Assembly: GCA_038239195.1 (NCBI GenBank)
Contig: JBBSEZ010000060.1
Coordinates: 1-29,807, forward strand
Direction: 5' to 3'
Length of the DNA: 29,807 nt
DNA from: JBBSEZ01 sp038239195
Lineage (GTDB): Bacteria > Planctomycetota > Planctomycetia > Gemmatales > Gemmataceae
Shown: positions 15,801 to 24,528 of the stretch, in pieces
Layout: each line of letters starts with the position of its first letter
How positions within the stretch are numbered: the first letter of the stretch is position 1
The notes under the pieces: model-generated
Told to the model about the DNA's origin: nothing
Seen by the model: the letters and a program-made list of their open reading frames with translations, nothing else
Databases searched by the model: none
Position numbers and translations under genes: made by a program

Positions 15801-15869
15801 CGGGCCGATTCCAGGGGAGATGCCGCGCTCCCTTTCTCGTCAGGACCGAACCAGGGGCCCCGGACACTC

Positions 15870-18800
15870 ATGAACCGCCCGAAGCGCTCCCCCCGTGTCG
15901 CCGTCGGCCTGGCCATCGCGGCCGGCACCCTGCTCCTGGCCCAGGCCCTGCTCGGCGCGTTCGGCGTGCTGACGCCCACCGCCTCCGGTCAGTCCGCCCC
16001 TTCTACCGAGGCCCCCACCCTCAGCGACTTCCACCCGTTCCCGCTGCCCCCTGAGATGGTGGGCGCGAACCTGATGCGGCAGACCGCCGACGCGGCTGGC
16101 CGCAAGAGCGCTGGCTGCGTCCACTGCCACAAGAACACGCACGACCCCCACTTCAAGGCCACGCTCCGCCTCGGCTGCGTCGATTGCCACGGCGGGGACG
16201 CGAGCTGCGTCGAAAAGGAAGGCGCGCACGTCGTGCCGCGCTTCCCGGAGGCGTGGACGTCGTCGGCCAACCCGGTGCGGTCGTATGCCCTGCTCAACCA
16301 CGAACGGCCGGAGTTCGTCCGCTTCGTCAACCCCGGCGACCTGCGCATCGCTCACGTGAGTTGCGGCACGACGGGCTGCCACACCCAGGAGGTGCTACAG
16401 GTCCGCAAGAGCATGATGACGCACGGCTGCATGCTGTGGGGCGCTGCCCTCTACAACAACGGCGCCGTGCCCAGCAAGCGGGCCCTGTACGGCGAGAGCT
16501 ACAGCATGCACGGCGTGCCGCTGGCCATGCAGACGGTCCCGCCGCCCAGCGAGGAAGAGATGTGTACGAAGGGCGTGCTGGCGCGGCTCGATCCGCTGCC
16601 GCGCTTCGAGGTCAGCCAGCCCGGCAACATCCTGCGCATCTTCGAGCGCGGCGGGCGCTTCCGGCCCGAGATCGGCATTCCCGAGACGACCGAAGACCCC
16701 GGCCGGCCAATCCTGACGCGCCTGAGCCTCCGCGGGCTCGGCACCGAGAACCGCACCGACCCCACGATGGTCGGCCTCCAGAAGACGCGGTTGCTCGACC
16801 CGACGCTCAACTTCCTCGGCACCAACGACCACTCCGGCGACTACCGCTCCAGCGGCTGCACGGCCTGTCACGTCCTCTATGCCAACGACCGCTCGCGCGT
16901 CAATTCCGGGCCCTACTGCGCCTATGGCCATCGCGGCGAGAGCTTCTCGGAAGACCCGATGATCCCGCGGAACGAGCCGGGACACCCGATCAAGCACCGC
17001 TTCGCGCCCGGCAACGCCATCCCGACCAGCCAGTGCATGGTCTGCCACATGCACCCCGGCACCAACGTCATGAACAGTTACGTCGGCACGATGTGGTGGG
17101 ACGAGGAGACCGACGGCGAGCTGATCTACCCGGCCAAGCAAAAGCACCCGACCGCGGAGGAATCGATCCGCTCGCAGCAGAGCAACCCCAACGAGTCGGC
17201 CGTGCGCAACCGGCTTTCGGAGCCCGACTTCCTGGAGAACCTGCGCGACCTCAATCGCGTCGCGCGCCACACCCAGTTCGCCGACTTCCAGAGCCACGGC
17301 TGGGCGTTCCGCGCCGTCTTCCGCCAGGACCGCAAGGGCAACCTGCTCGACTACAAGGGCAACAAGGTGCCTCGCGCCGACAACCAGGCCCTGCGCACCG
17401 GCATGCGCTTCCAGGACCTGGCGCCGTGCGACCGCAAGCACGTCGAGGGCGTGCCAGTTCACCTGATGGACGTTCACATGGAAAAGGGCATGCACTGCGT
17501 CGATTGCCACTTCGTCCAGGACAGCCACGGCAACACCAAGCTCCAGGGCGAGGTGCGCGCCGCCATCGAGGTCCAGTGCATCGACTGCCACGGCACCGTG
17601 GGCAAGCGCGCCACGCTCCGTACCTCGGGCCCGGCCTCGTATACGTCGAGCCGAGAGGGCGGGCGCAACCTGGAGGCCTTGCGCACGCCGTGGGGCAAGC
17701 GCCGCTTCGAGCGCGAGGGCGACAAGGTCTATCAAAACTCGATGGTGGAGAAGGGCCTGCGCTGGGAGGTGACGCAGGTGGTGGACACCGTCACGCCAGG
17801 CAACGACCACTTCAACCCCAAGGCACGGCTGGCGAAAACGGTACGTTTCGGGCCCGATGGGAAGATGATTTACGGCGATCTCCCGCCGGAGGGGGAGGCG
17901 GGCTGCGCGCACAAAGACTCGAACATGAGTTGCATCGCCTGTCATTCGGCGTGGAACCCGAGCTGTTACGGCTGTCATCTGCCGCAGAAGGCCAACGTGA
18001 AGGGGCCACAACTGCACAACGAGGGCGACGTGACGCGCAACCACGTGTCGTATAACTTCCAGACGCTACGCGACGAGGTGTACATGCTGGCGCGCGACGG
18101 CGACGTGACGAAGAACCGCATTGGCCCGGCCCGGTCGTCGTGCGCCGTCCACGTCGGCTCGTACAACCAGAACCGCGAGTCGATCTACGTGCAGCAGCAG
18201 ACCGTCTCGGCGGAGGGCCTGAGCGGGATCGCCTTCAGCACCAACGTCCCGCACACGGTCCGTGGCCGCGACGGCACCAAGCAATGCACCGACTGCCACG
18301 TCTCGAAGGACAACGACAACAACGCGCTGACGGCCCAGCTCCTGATGCAGGGCACCAACTACCTCAACTTCATTGGCCGCTATGCCTGGGTCGCCTCGGG
18401 CGAGGAGGGCATTCACGCCGTCGTGGTGACGGAGCGCGACGAGCCTCAGGCCGTCCTCGGCAGCCATCTGCACAAGCTGGCGTTCCCCGATTACTACAAA
18501 AAACACCTCGAACACGGCAAGAAGCTGGAGCACGCCCACGAGCACCCCGGCGTGGACGTCGGCGAGCATTTGCTCCACCCGTTCCACAGGCCCGAGGTGC
18601 TGGCGGTGCAGTTGCGGGGCGAGTACCTCTACGCCGCCTGCGGCGAGGACGGGCTGCGCGTCTTCGACGTCGCCTTCATCGACCACAAGGGCTTCTCGGA
18701 GCGGATCGCGACGGCCCCGGTGTCGCCGCTGGGCCAGCGCTTCTACGTCAAGACGCGCCACGCGATGGCCGTGGCCGCCCCCACGACGATCGCGCCCGAC

Positions 18801-19817
18801 CCAACGCGGAAGCGCGCCCCGCGCAACCGCGAGCCGGAGGTGCATGCGCTGTATGGCTACGTCTACGTCGCGGACAAGTACGAGGGCCTGATCCTGGTGG
18901 GGGCGGCGACGCTGCTGGACGGCAACCCGCTCAACAACTTCCTGAAGCGCGAGGTGACGTTCAACCCCGACGGCATCCTCTGTGGGGCCAGCGCCCTCAC
19001 CATCGTCGGCACCTACGCCTACGTCTGCTGCGACGCCGGTCTGGTGGTGGTGTCGCTGGAGGACCCGAAGAGCCCCGTGGTCAAGTCGGTGTTGGGAGCG
19101 CCGGCGCTGAATCGCCCCCACGCAGTGCAGGCGCAGTTCCGCTACGCCTTCGTCTGCGACGAGGACGGACTGAAGATACTCGACATAACCAATCTCGAAA
19201 GTCCTCGCCGCGTGAGCGAGGTCAAGCTGCCGGAGGCCCACAGCGTCTACGTGGCGCGGACCTACGCCTACGTGGCGGGGGGCAAGAGCGGGCTGGTGAT
19301 CGTGGACGTGGAGAGCCCCGAACGGCCGCGGATCGACCAGGTGTTCACGGCGGGCGGTTGCATCAACGACCTGCGCGACGTGAAGCTGGGGATAACCTAC
19401 GTGAGCGAGTTCGCGTACCTGGCGGACGGCAAGCACGGGATGCGCGTGGTGCAGTTGACGTCGCCGGAGACGCCGGGGAACTACGGCTTCGCGACGCGGC
19501 CGACGCCGGAACTGATCGCGACGTACAAGGTCCCGAAGGGAGGCAAGGCGTTGGCGATCTCGAAGGGGCTGGACCGCGACCGGGCGGTGGACGAGTCGGG
19601 CAACCAGATCGCCGTGTTCGGGCGCATCGGGGCCCGGCCCTTGAACGGGGCGGAGCAGCGGAAGCTGTACTTGCGGGATGGCAAGGTGTGGCGGGTGAGC
19701 GACGACCCGAACGACCCGATGTACGTGAGGCAGGGGGCGGCGGGGACGTTGCCGCCGGTGGGGACGAGGTTGCCGGCGTCGTGTCCGGCCGCGCCGGGCG
19801 CGCGGAGGCCGAGGTAG
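15870..19817 (+). CDS. Periplasmic multihaem cytochrome c with LVIVD repeats
   Basis: A 1315-residue exported protein with a signal peptide in the first ~42 residues (basic start, then GLAIAAGTLLLAQALLGAFG). Nine CXXCH haem motifs start at about Cys83, 103, 330, 389, 543, 570, 688, 699 and 806. One CX4CH motif (CGTTGCH) starts at Cys165, giving ten likely haems. From about residue 833 to 1200, seven LVIVD-type beta-propeller repeats occur (for example GTYAYVCCDAGLVVVS, RTYAYVAGGKSGLVIVD). The order is therefore a multihaem electron-transfer part followed by a propeller that may bind a partner or substrate. Planctomycetes are known for such large cytochromes; the electron donor and acceptor are not evident. 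It is transcribed alone from a good promoter. The nearest respiratory genes are the nuo cluster 0.7 kb downstream on the other strand. Confidence 0.88.
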   Translation: MNRPKRSPRVAVGLAIAAGTLLLAQALLGAFGVLTPTASGQSAPSTEAPTLSDFHPFPLPPEMVGANLMRQTADAAGRKSAGCVHCHKNTHDPHFKATLRLGCVDCHGGDASCVEKEGAHVVPRFPEAWTSSANPVRSYALLNHERPEFVRFVNPGDLRIAHVSCGTTGCHTQEVLQVRKSMMTHGCMLWGAALYNNGAVPSKRALYGESYSMHGVPLAMQTVPPPSEEEMCTKGVLARLDPLPRFEVSQPGNILRIFERGGRFRPEIGIPETTEDPGRPILTRLSLRGLGTENRTDPTMVGLQKTRLLDPTLNFLGTNDHSGDYRSSGCTACHVLYANDRSRVNSGPYCAYGHRGESFSEDPMIPRNEPGHPIKHRFAPGNAIPTSQCMVCHMHPGTNVMNSYVGTMWWDEETDGELIYPAKQKHPTAEESIRSQQSNPNESAVRNRLSEPDFLENLRDLNRVARHTQFADFQSHGWAFRAVFRQDRKGNLLDYKGNKVPRADNQALRTGMRFQDLAPCDRKHVEGVPVHLMDVHMEKGMHCVDCHFVQDSHGNTKLQGEVRAAIEVQCIDCHGTVGKRATLRTSGPASYTSSREGGRNLEALRTPWGKRRFEREGDKVYQNSMVEKGLRWEVTQVVDTVTPGNDHFNPKARLAKTVRFGPDGKMIYGDLPPEGEAGCAHKDSNMSCIACHSAWNPSCYGCHLPQKANVKGPQLHNEGDVTRNHVSYNFQTLRDEVYMLARDGDVTKNRIGPARSSCAVHVGSYNQNRESIYVQQQTVSAEGLSGIAFSTNVPHTVRGRDGTKQCTDCHVSKDNDNNALTAQLLMQGTNYLNFIGRYAWVASGEEGIHAVVVTERDEPQAVLGSHLHKLAFPDYYKKHLEHGKKLEHAHEHPGVDVGEHLLHPFHRPEVLAVQLRGEYLYAACGEDGLRVFDVAFIDHKGFSERIATAPVSPLGQRFYVKTRHAMAVAAPTTIAPDPTRKRAPRNREPEVHALYGYVYVADKYEGLILVGAATLLDGNPLNNFLKREVTFNPDGILCGASALTIVGTYAYVCCDAGLVVVSLEDPKSPVVKSVLGAPALNRPHAVQAQFRYAFVCDEDGLKILDITNLESPRRVSEVKLPEAHSVYVARTYAYVAGGKSGLVIVDVESPERPRIDQVFTAGGCINDLRDVKLGITYVSEFAYLADGKHGMRVVQLTSPETPGNYGFATRPTPELIATYKVPKGGKALAISKGLDRDRAVDESGNQIAVFGRIGARPLNGAEQRKLYLRDGKVWRVSDDPNDPMYVRQGAAGTLPPVGTRLPASCPAAPGARRPR

Positions 19818-19856
19818 GCGACGTCGAAGGACAGCGACAACGGCCGGGCTTGGAGC

Positions 19857-19887
19857 ACGGCTTGTTCATCGCCGTTTTCTTTTCTTG
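19857..19887 (+). terminator. Possible terminator of the cytochrome gene
   Basis: A short stem ACGGC (19857-19861) with GCCGT (19871-19875) is followed by the T-rich TTTCTTTTCTT. The stem is only 5 bp, so this is a modest candidate. Confidence 0.4.
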
Positions 19888-20405
19888 GGCCTTCCGGCTT
19901 GACAGTTCTTTCCGCGGTTTGTCGGGATCGCGGCAGAGCAAGAGTCGTAGGTGGGCCAGGAAGCACCCAGGAGCTGGTAGGGGCACTTGCCAGGCGGCTT
20001 GCCCGAGCGGAAGGCCCGGCAGTTCCAATACAACCGCTCGAGGCCCAGCATCTCTTGACTGAGGGTGCGGTGCCGCGCCTGCTGCATCCGCAAGACACTG
20101 TTGACGCACACGACCGCGCTGCTCGCACGCACCACCCTGCCCAAAGCCGCGATCACCCTCGCGTACGCCGTCGCCCAGTCCTTCGCCAGGCGCGCGCACG
20201 CCACCCGCAGCACCACCGCCGTCCCCAGCCTCGGCCCCGTCCGTCGCCCGTGCTCCAGCCCCCACAGCACCCCTGGTTGAGCCACGCTGCCCAGCCGGAG
20301 CAGGTTGTAGGCGCGCACCTCAGCCCGGGTCGTGTTCTTCAACGGAAGGTCGATTTGTGGGCCGCTATCCTGATACACGCGTTCGTGCCGTTCGACGCCC
20401 CGCAA
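19866..20405 (-). pseudogene. Degraded transposase C-terminal fragment
   Basis: In one minus-strand frame the residues RVVRASSAVVCVNSVLRMQQ followed by ARHRTLSQEMLGLERLYWNC and RAFRSGKPPGKCPYQLLG look like the C-terminal end of a transposase family in which SSAVE-NSVLRMQQSRHR and LKRLYWNCRAFR segments recur. The tail appears to continue in another frame (LLCRDPDKPRKELSSRKAQE), so a frameshift is likely near 19950. The N-terminal two thirds are missing before nuoD. I read it as a relic of an insertion sequence. The family assignment rests on pattern memory alone. Confidence 0.5.
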
Positions 20406-20512
20406 ATACGTGTCGGTCCCGAAGTCCTACGCGACGTCCCCGCAGATCGCCCCTGCCCGGGCCAACGCCTCTGCCGCTGGCTGGTGGGCAACATTCCCGC
20501 CTCGCCCTCACC

Positions 20513-21739
20513 TCACCTGTCGATCTCCCCCATCACAATGTCGATGCTCCCCACGATCGCCGGCACGTCCGCGATCAAACACCCTCGACAAATCTCGTCC
20601 GTCACGCTCAAATTGCAGAAGCTCGACGACTTCGCCCGCACGCGCAGCGGCACCGGCGACTTCCCCGCCCCGCCGACCACGTAGAACCCCATCTGCCCGC
20701 GCGGGCACTCCGTCTCCACGTACGCCTCGCCCTGTGGCAAGTGGCGCGGCGGGTCGATGCGGTGCGAGCCCTGCGCCGTCGGGTAGCGCTTCAGCCCCTG
20801 CTCGACCAGCTTGATGCTCTCGATCACCTCGAGCATGCGGACGTAGAACCGGTGCCAGCAGTCGCCGATCGCCGCACCCTGCGGCGCGCGGTACGGCACG
20901 CCGTAATAGTTGTCGTCGAACGGCGGGACGACCGCCTTGAAGTCGTAGGTCTCGTAGCCGATGTACGGCTCGGTCTTGCGCAGGTCCCAGTCGGGGTCGC
21001 CGGCCTTGCGATTGAGCGACCCGCGCAGCATCGGCCCCGAGCAGGCGTTCGACAGGGCCAGCTCCTTCGACAGAATGCCGATCCCCGCCGTGCGCTTGAC
21101 GAAGATGTGGTTGGTCGTCAACAGCGCGTGATACTCTTCGATGCGCGGCTTCAGGTAGTCGAGGAACTGCTGGCAGCGCTCCACCCAGCCTTCGGGCAGG
21201 TCGTCGTGGGCCCCGCCGATGGTGATGTAGCTGTAGGTCAGCCGCGCCCCGCACACCTCCTCGAAGAGGTCGAGGATCATCTCGCGCTCGCGGAAGGCGT
21301 AGAGGAAGGGGCTGAACGTGCCGAGGTCGAGGCCGTAGGCCCCCATGCCGACGAGGTGGCTGGCGATGCGGTTCATTTCGGCGATGATGACGCGGAGGAC
21401 CTGGGCCTTCTCGGGGAGCTTCATCCCGCACAGCTTCTCGACCGCCAGCGAGTAGGCGAGGTTCATGTTCATCCCCGCCAGGTAGTCCATGCGGTCGGTG
21501 TAGGGGATGTACTGAATCGGGGTCACGTTCTCGCCGATCTTCTCGGCGCAGCGGTGCAGGTAGCCCAGGTGCGGCACGACTTCCGAGATCGCCTCGCCAT
21601 CGGTGCGCAGCACCAGGCGCAGCACGCCGTGCGTGCTGGGGTGCTGCGGCCCCATGTTGACGAGCATCTCGTCGGTGCGGACGTCGAACTCGATGATCGT
21701 CTGGTCCTGGCCCTTGGCGGGCAGCGTGGCGGTCGCCAT
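20513..21739 (-). CDS. nuoD: NADH-quinone oxidoreductase subunit D
   Basis: A 408-residue complex I subunit of the peripheral arm (49-kDa homologue), which with NuoB forms the quinone site. Recognisable features are VNMGPQHPSTHGVLRL near the N-terminus, HLGYLHRCAEKIGEN, YTDRMDYLAGMNMN, HLVGMGAYGLDLGTFSPF, the central TTNHIFVKRTAGIG, and the C-terminal FCNLSVTDEICRG and IVMGEIDR that end typical NuoD. Length is normal. It is the last gene of the cluster, 18 bases after nuoC. It is separate from nuoC, unlike the NuoCD fusions of some bacteria. Confidence 0.96.
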   Translation of the reverse strand: MATATLPAKGQDQTIIEFDVRTDEMLVNMGPQHPSTHGVLRLVLRTDGEAISEVVPHLGYLHRCAEKIGENVTPIQYIPYTDRMDYLAGMNMNLAYSLAVEKLCGMKLPEKAQVLRVIIAEMNRIASHLVGMGAYGLDLGTFSPFLYAFREREMILDLFEEVCGARLTYSYITIGGAHDDLPEGWVERCQQFLDYLKPRIEEYHALLTTNHIFVKRTAGIGILSKELALSNACSGPMLRGSLNRKAGDPDWDLRKTEPYIGYETYDFKAVVPPFDDNYYGVPYRAPQGAAIGDCWHRFYVRMLEVIESIKLVEQGLKRYPTAQGSHRIDPPRHLPQGEAYVETECPRGQMGFYVVGGAGKSPVPLRVRAKSSSFCNLSVTDEICRGCLIADVPAIVGSIDIVMGEIDR

Positions 21740-21757
21740 ACAATCCTCTTCCTGGGG

Positions 21758-22303
21758 TCAACGTCCGCGGATGCCGTGATACTCCAGCGGAAACTCGTAG
21801 TCTTTCCGCAGCGGGTGCCCCACCCAGTCCTCGGAGAGCAGGATGCGCGTCAGGTCGGGGTGGCCGGTGAAGTACACGCCCGAGAGGTCGTACACCTCGC
21901 GCTCGTGCCAGTTGGCCGAGCCCCACAGCCCCGTCACCGAAGGCACCTCCGGGAGCTGGCCCGGCTTGTCGTCCTTCCAGCGCGGCAGCGACAACTTGAC
22001 CGTGAAGCGATGAGTGTGGCGGAAGCTCGACAGGTGGTAGACGACCTCGGTGTGCGGCTCGAAGCCCGACTTGGGCGCCTTCTTGGGGTCCGGCTCCAGG
22101 TAATCGACGCCGCTGACGCAGTTCAGCATGTCGAACGCCAGCCGGTCGTCGTTCTTGAGAAAGGCGCACACCTCCAGCAAGTCCTCCGGCGCCACCACGA
22201 CGTGCGCGTCGATGCAGGCCGGCGCAAGTTGGCCGGCGTGCTTGCCCTTGATCTTGGTGCCGAAGCGCTGTTCGAGCAGGCCTGTGATCCCGGCGGCGTC
22301 CAT
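21758..22303 (-). CDS. nuoC: NADH-quinone oxidoreductase subunit C
   Basis: 181 residues from the ATG at 22303, preceded by GGGAG six bases upstream. A GTG at 22351 overlapping the nuoB stop (GTGA) would add 16 residues but has a poor ribosome site, so I prefer the ATG. The 30-kDa subunit signature is clear: FDMLNCVSGVDYLEPDP, then YHLSSFRHTHRFTVKLSLPR, and GSANWHEREVYDLSGVYFTGHP followed by RILLSEDWVGHPLRKDY. It pairs with NuoD in the peripheral arm. A hairpin CGCCGAGC/GCTCGGCG (22319-22337) lies between nuoB and nuoC and may be intercistronic. Confidence 0.95.
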   Translation of the reverse strand: MDAAGITGLLEQRFGTKIKGKHAGQLAPACIDAHVVVAPEDLLEVCAFLKNDDRLAFDMLNCVSGVDYLEPDPKKAPKSGFEPHTEVVYHLSSFRHTHRFTVKLSLPRWKDDKPGQLPEVPSVTGLWGSANWHEREVYDLSGVYFTGHPDLTRILLSEDWVGHPLRKDYEFPLEYHGIRGR

Positions 22304-22347
22304 CGTCGTCTCCCATCGCGCCGAGCGGAGCTCGGCGGCTAAATCGT

Positions 22348-22980
22348 TCACGCCTTGGCAGGGGCGGCCTGCTCCTTGGTGCGCTTGGCGAAGGCGTTCT
22401 GTTTCTCGACGGCCTTCTGCGGGTCGGGGTCGCTCAGCTCCGGGGGCAGCAGCGTGTAGCCGGTGCGCGACGGGATCGGGAGCTGGAGCGGCTGGTCCTT
22501 GGTCAAGTCCTTCATCGCCTTGACCTTGTCCTGAATCCGCATCAGCCCCTCGAGCAGCGCCTCAGGCCGCGGCGGGCAGCCGGGGACGTAGACGTCCACC
22601 GGCACCACCAGATCGACGCCCTTGACCACGTTGTAGCCGTACTTGTAGTAGGGCCCCCCGCCGCAGGTGCAGGCGCCCATCGCGATCACGAACTTCGGGT
22701 CGGGCATCTGGTTGTACAGGCGCCGCACCCGGCTCGCCATCTTGAAGTTGACCGTGCCGGCCACGATCATCAGGTCGGCCTGGCGCGGCGTCGCCCGAAA
22801 GGCGCCGGCCCCGAAGCGGTCGATGTCGTAGCGCGACGCCCCCGTCGCCATCATCTCGATGGCGCAGCAGGCCAGGCCGAACGTCATCGGCCACATGCTC
22901 GACTCGCGCGCCCAGTTGATCGCCTGCTCGAGCGACGTGGTGACGACGTTCTCCTCGAACCGTCCTTCCAGCCAGCCCAT
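22348..22980 (-). CDS. nuoB: NADH-quinone oxidoreductase subunit B
   Basis: 210 residues from the ATG at 22980, with AAGGGG nine bases upstream; a TTG two codons earlier is too close to that site. NuoB carries the terminal iron-sulfur cluster N2 that passes electrons to quinone. The four expected ligands are seen: Cys38 and Cys39 (LACCAIEMM), Cys104 (MGACTCGG) and Cys135 (YVPGCPPRPE). Conserved DIDRFGAGAFRATPRQADLM and DPKFVIAMGAC are present. A lysine- and glutamate-rich C-terminal tail of about 25 residues extends past the usual core. It lies 16 bases after nuoA. Confidence 0.96.
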   Translation of the reverse strand: MGWLEGRFEENVVTTSLEQAINWARESSMWPMTFGLACCAIEMMATGASRYDIDRFGAGAFRATPRQADLMIVAGTVNFKMASRVRRLYNQMPDPKFVIAMGACTCGGGPYYKYGYNVVKGVDLVVPVDVYVPGCPPRPEALLEGLMRIQDKVKAMKDLTKDQPLQLPIPSRTGYTLLPPELSDPDPQKAVEKQNAFAKRTKEQAAPAKA

Positions 22981-22996
22981 TGGCAAACACCCCTTG

Positions 22997-23962
22997 TTAG
23001 TGGACGGGAGAGGGGGCCTTCACGCCCGCGCTCGTTCCGGCCCCCACGCCAGCGAGCGGCCTGTTCGCGGGAGCGCCGTTCGCGCCATCCGGGCCCGGCG
23101 CGGGGGCGCCCTCTCGGGCGCTCATGCTGCGCACCCAGGCCAGGTCGCCGCGCCGCCACAGGTAGGCGAAGCCGACGAGCAGCACCCCGAAGAAGACCAG
23201 CACTTCGCCGAAGGCCACCCAGGCCAACTCCCGGGCCTTGTCCTGGTTGTCCTTGACGGGCAGCGGATCGACCACCGCCCGCAAGCCTGGCGTCGCCTTC
23301 TCCACCTCCGGCAGGTCTTCCGGCGCCAGCTTCTTCAGTGTCTTCTTCGCCGCAGGCGAAAGCTCGGTCAACTCTTTGTTGCTCGTCGTGTCGATGGCGG
23401 CAAGCTCTTCCGCGGTCAGCTTCTTGAGGGCGGCGCGCTGTTCGTCGGTCAGCGCCTGGAGCGCGGGCACCTCGCCCGGCGAGACCTTGCGAAGCGACTC
23501 GACCTGGGCACGGGTCAGCGTTGTGCGGAGGTCGAGGTCCGCTTCGGTGACGTGCAAGAGGGCCTCGTAGCGGGCGCGGTCGCCGGACAGTTTCGGGTCG
23601 CGGGAGTCGCCGGCGGCGGGGGCCGCCAGGTCGAGGGCCAGGCGGGCGTATTCGCGGTGCTCGGCGGCCGTCTTCGGCGCCTCGGCGTTGGCGACGGCGT
23701 TGGCCTTGCCGAAGACCTCGGCCCAGGGGAAGAAGAAGGCCACCTCGACGTCGAAGATCACGAAGAGCAGGGCGACGACGTAGAAGCGCAGGTCGAACTG
23801 AATCCAGGCGCTGCCAATGGTCGGCTCCCCGCACTCGTAGATGGTCCCCTTCTCGGCGTCCGGCTTGTTCGGGCGGATCATCTTCCCGGCCAGCAGGTGG
23901 ACGAGGATGAACCCGACGCCGACGGCCAGGAAGAGCAGGAGGTACGCAGCCAGAGGGGTCAT
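22997..23962 (-). CDS. nuoA: NADH-quinone oxidoreductase subunit A with a large insertion
   Basis: 321 residues from the ATG at 23962; NuoA is normally about 120-150. The canonical parts are present: membrane helix 1 (about 4-24), the conserved loop with YECGEPTIGSA (42-52), helix 2 ending FDVEVAFFFPWAEVF (70-84), and helix 3 (AFGEVLVFFGVLLVGFAYLW, about 250-269). Between helices 2 and 3, residues about 85-242 hold a charged Ala/Glu-rich insertion containing about eight 11-residue units of the type LTxEQxxALKK. A Pro/Ala/Gly-rich tail of about 40 residues follows helix 3. The ribosome site is weak. NuoA sits at the junction of the complex I arms, so the insertion probably forms an extra structure at the membrane face. 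Confidence 0.93.
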   Translation of the reverse strand: MTPLAAYLLLFLAVGVGFILVHLLAGKMIRPNKPDAEKGTIYECGEPTIGSAWIQFDLRFYVVALLFVIFDVEVAFFFPWAEVFGKANAVANAEAPKTAAEHREYARLALDLAAPAAGDSRDPKLSGDRARYEALLHVTEADLDLRTTLTRAQVESLRKVSPGEVPALQALTDEQRAALKKLTAEELAAIDTTSNKELTELSPAAKKTLKKLAPEDLPEVEKATPGLRAVVDPLPVKDNQDKARELAWVAFGEVLVFFGVLLVGFAYLWRRGDLAWVRSMSAREGAPAPGPDGANGAPANRPLAGVGAGTSAGVKAPSPVH

Positions 23963-23999
23963 GGGGGCCCTACCGGATTGGGGGAGAGATTGGCCGGGC

Positions 24000-24434
24000 T
24001 CAGGCGAGGCCGGCGTCAACCGTTAGCTTCTGGCGCCCGGCGAAGCCGGCCTCCAGTTCGTGCCAGTGGCCCACCTCCGCCTCGCCCAGGCGCCAGCACA
24101 GGTAGACCGGCCGGCCTTCCATCCAGGCGGGGAAGTCGAGCAGCCCCGTGAACGGGTCCTTCAGGTCCACGCCCAGTTGCCGCAACTCCGCCTCGTATTC
24201 CCGCATGCGCTCGTGGGCGCCTTCGAGCTCTGCTTCCATCTGCTGCATTTCTTCCTGGTGCGCCTCGCTGGCGGCGCCTCCCGGGCGGTTGCGGCCGAGG
24301 CGCTGGTAGCGCTCGCGCAGGTCGTGCGCCAACTCGGCAACGTCGCGCGCGATGGCGCGGACGAGGGGCAGCGCGGAGTTGGCCTCCTGGACGGTGAAGT
24401 ACTTCTTGTTGGGCATCGGCTTGCGGGCAGCCAT
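24000..24434 (-). CDS. DUF2203 domain-containing protein
   Basis: 144 residues from the ATG at 24434 with GAGGTGG upstream. It begins KYFTVQEANSALPLVRAIARDV, followed by a central coiled-coil-like helix (HQEEMQQMEAELEGAHERMREY), then the typical DUF2203 end with LGVDLKDPFTGLLDFPA, VYLCWRLGEAEVGHWHELEAG and FAGRQ. The function of DUF2203 is unknown. It lies between nuoI and nuoA in the same direction (94 bases after nuoI, 37 before nuoA), so it may be co-transcribed. No evidence links it directly to complex I. Confidence 0.9.
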   Translation of the reverse strand: MAARKPMPNKKYFTVQEANSALPLVRAIARDVAELAHDLRERYQRLGRNRPGGAASEAHQEEMQQMEAELEGAHERMREYEAELRQLGVDLKDPFTGLLDFPAWMEGRPVYLCWRLGEAEVGHWHELEAGFAGRQKLTVDAGLA

Positions 24435-24503
24435 CGTTCCACCTCGTTTCGCGGACGTTGGCCCTCCGTGGACGCCGGGTTGGGAAGGTCAGGCCATTGT
24501 AGG

Positions 24504-24525
24504 GCTCGCCGTGGAGACGGCGAGC
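24504..24525. other. Hairpin after nuoI
   Basis: GCTCGCCGT (24504-24512) and ACGGCGAGC (24517-24525) form a 9-bp stem with a 4-base loop just after the nuoI stop. There is no T-run, so it may be a transcript-processing or attenuating structure rather than a terminator. Confidence 0.45.
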
Positions 24526-24528
24526 GGT

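Larger units (their letters stand above)
15179..15869. other. Divergent intergenic region, sulfatase / cytochrome
   Basis: About 690 bases without a convincing gene. It contains a two-tier palindrome at 15556-15634 and the cytochrome promoter at 15773-15800. The reading frames here are compositionally unlike real proteins. No clear sulfatase promoter could be picked. Confidence 0.6.

Noticed and set aside
16184..18055. Open frame in another phase within the cytochrome gene
   Set aside because: It is Arg/Pro-rich and has no haem motifs. The main frame has ten haem sites and LVIVD repeats, so this is a shadow.
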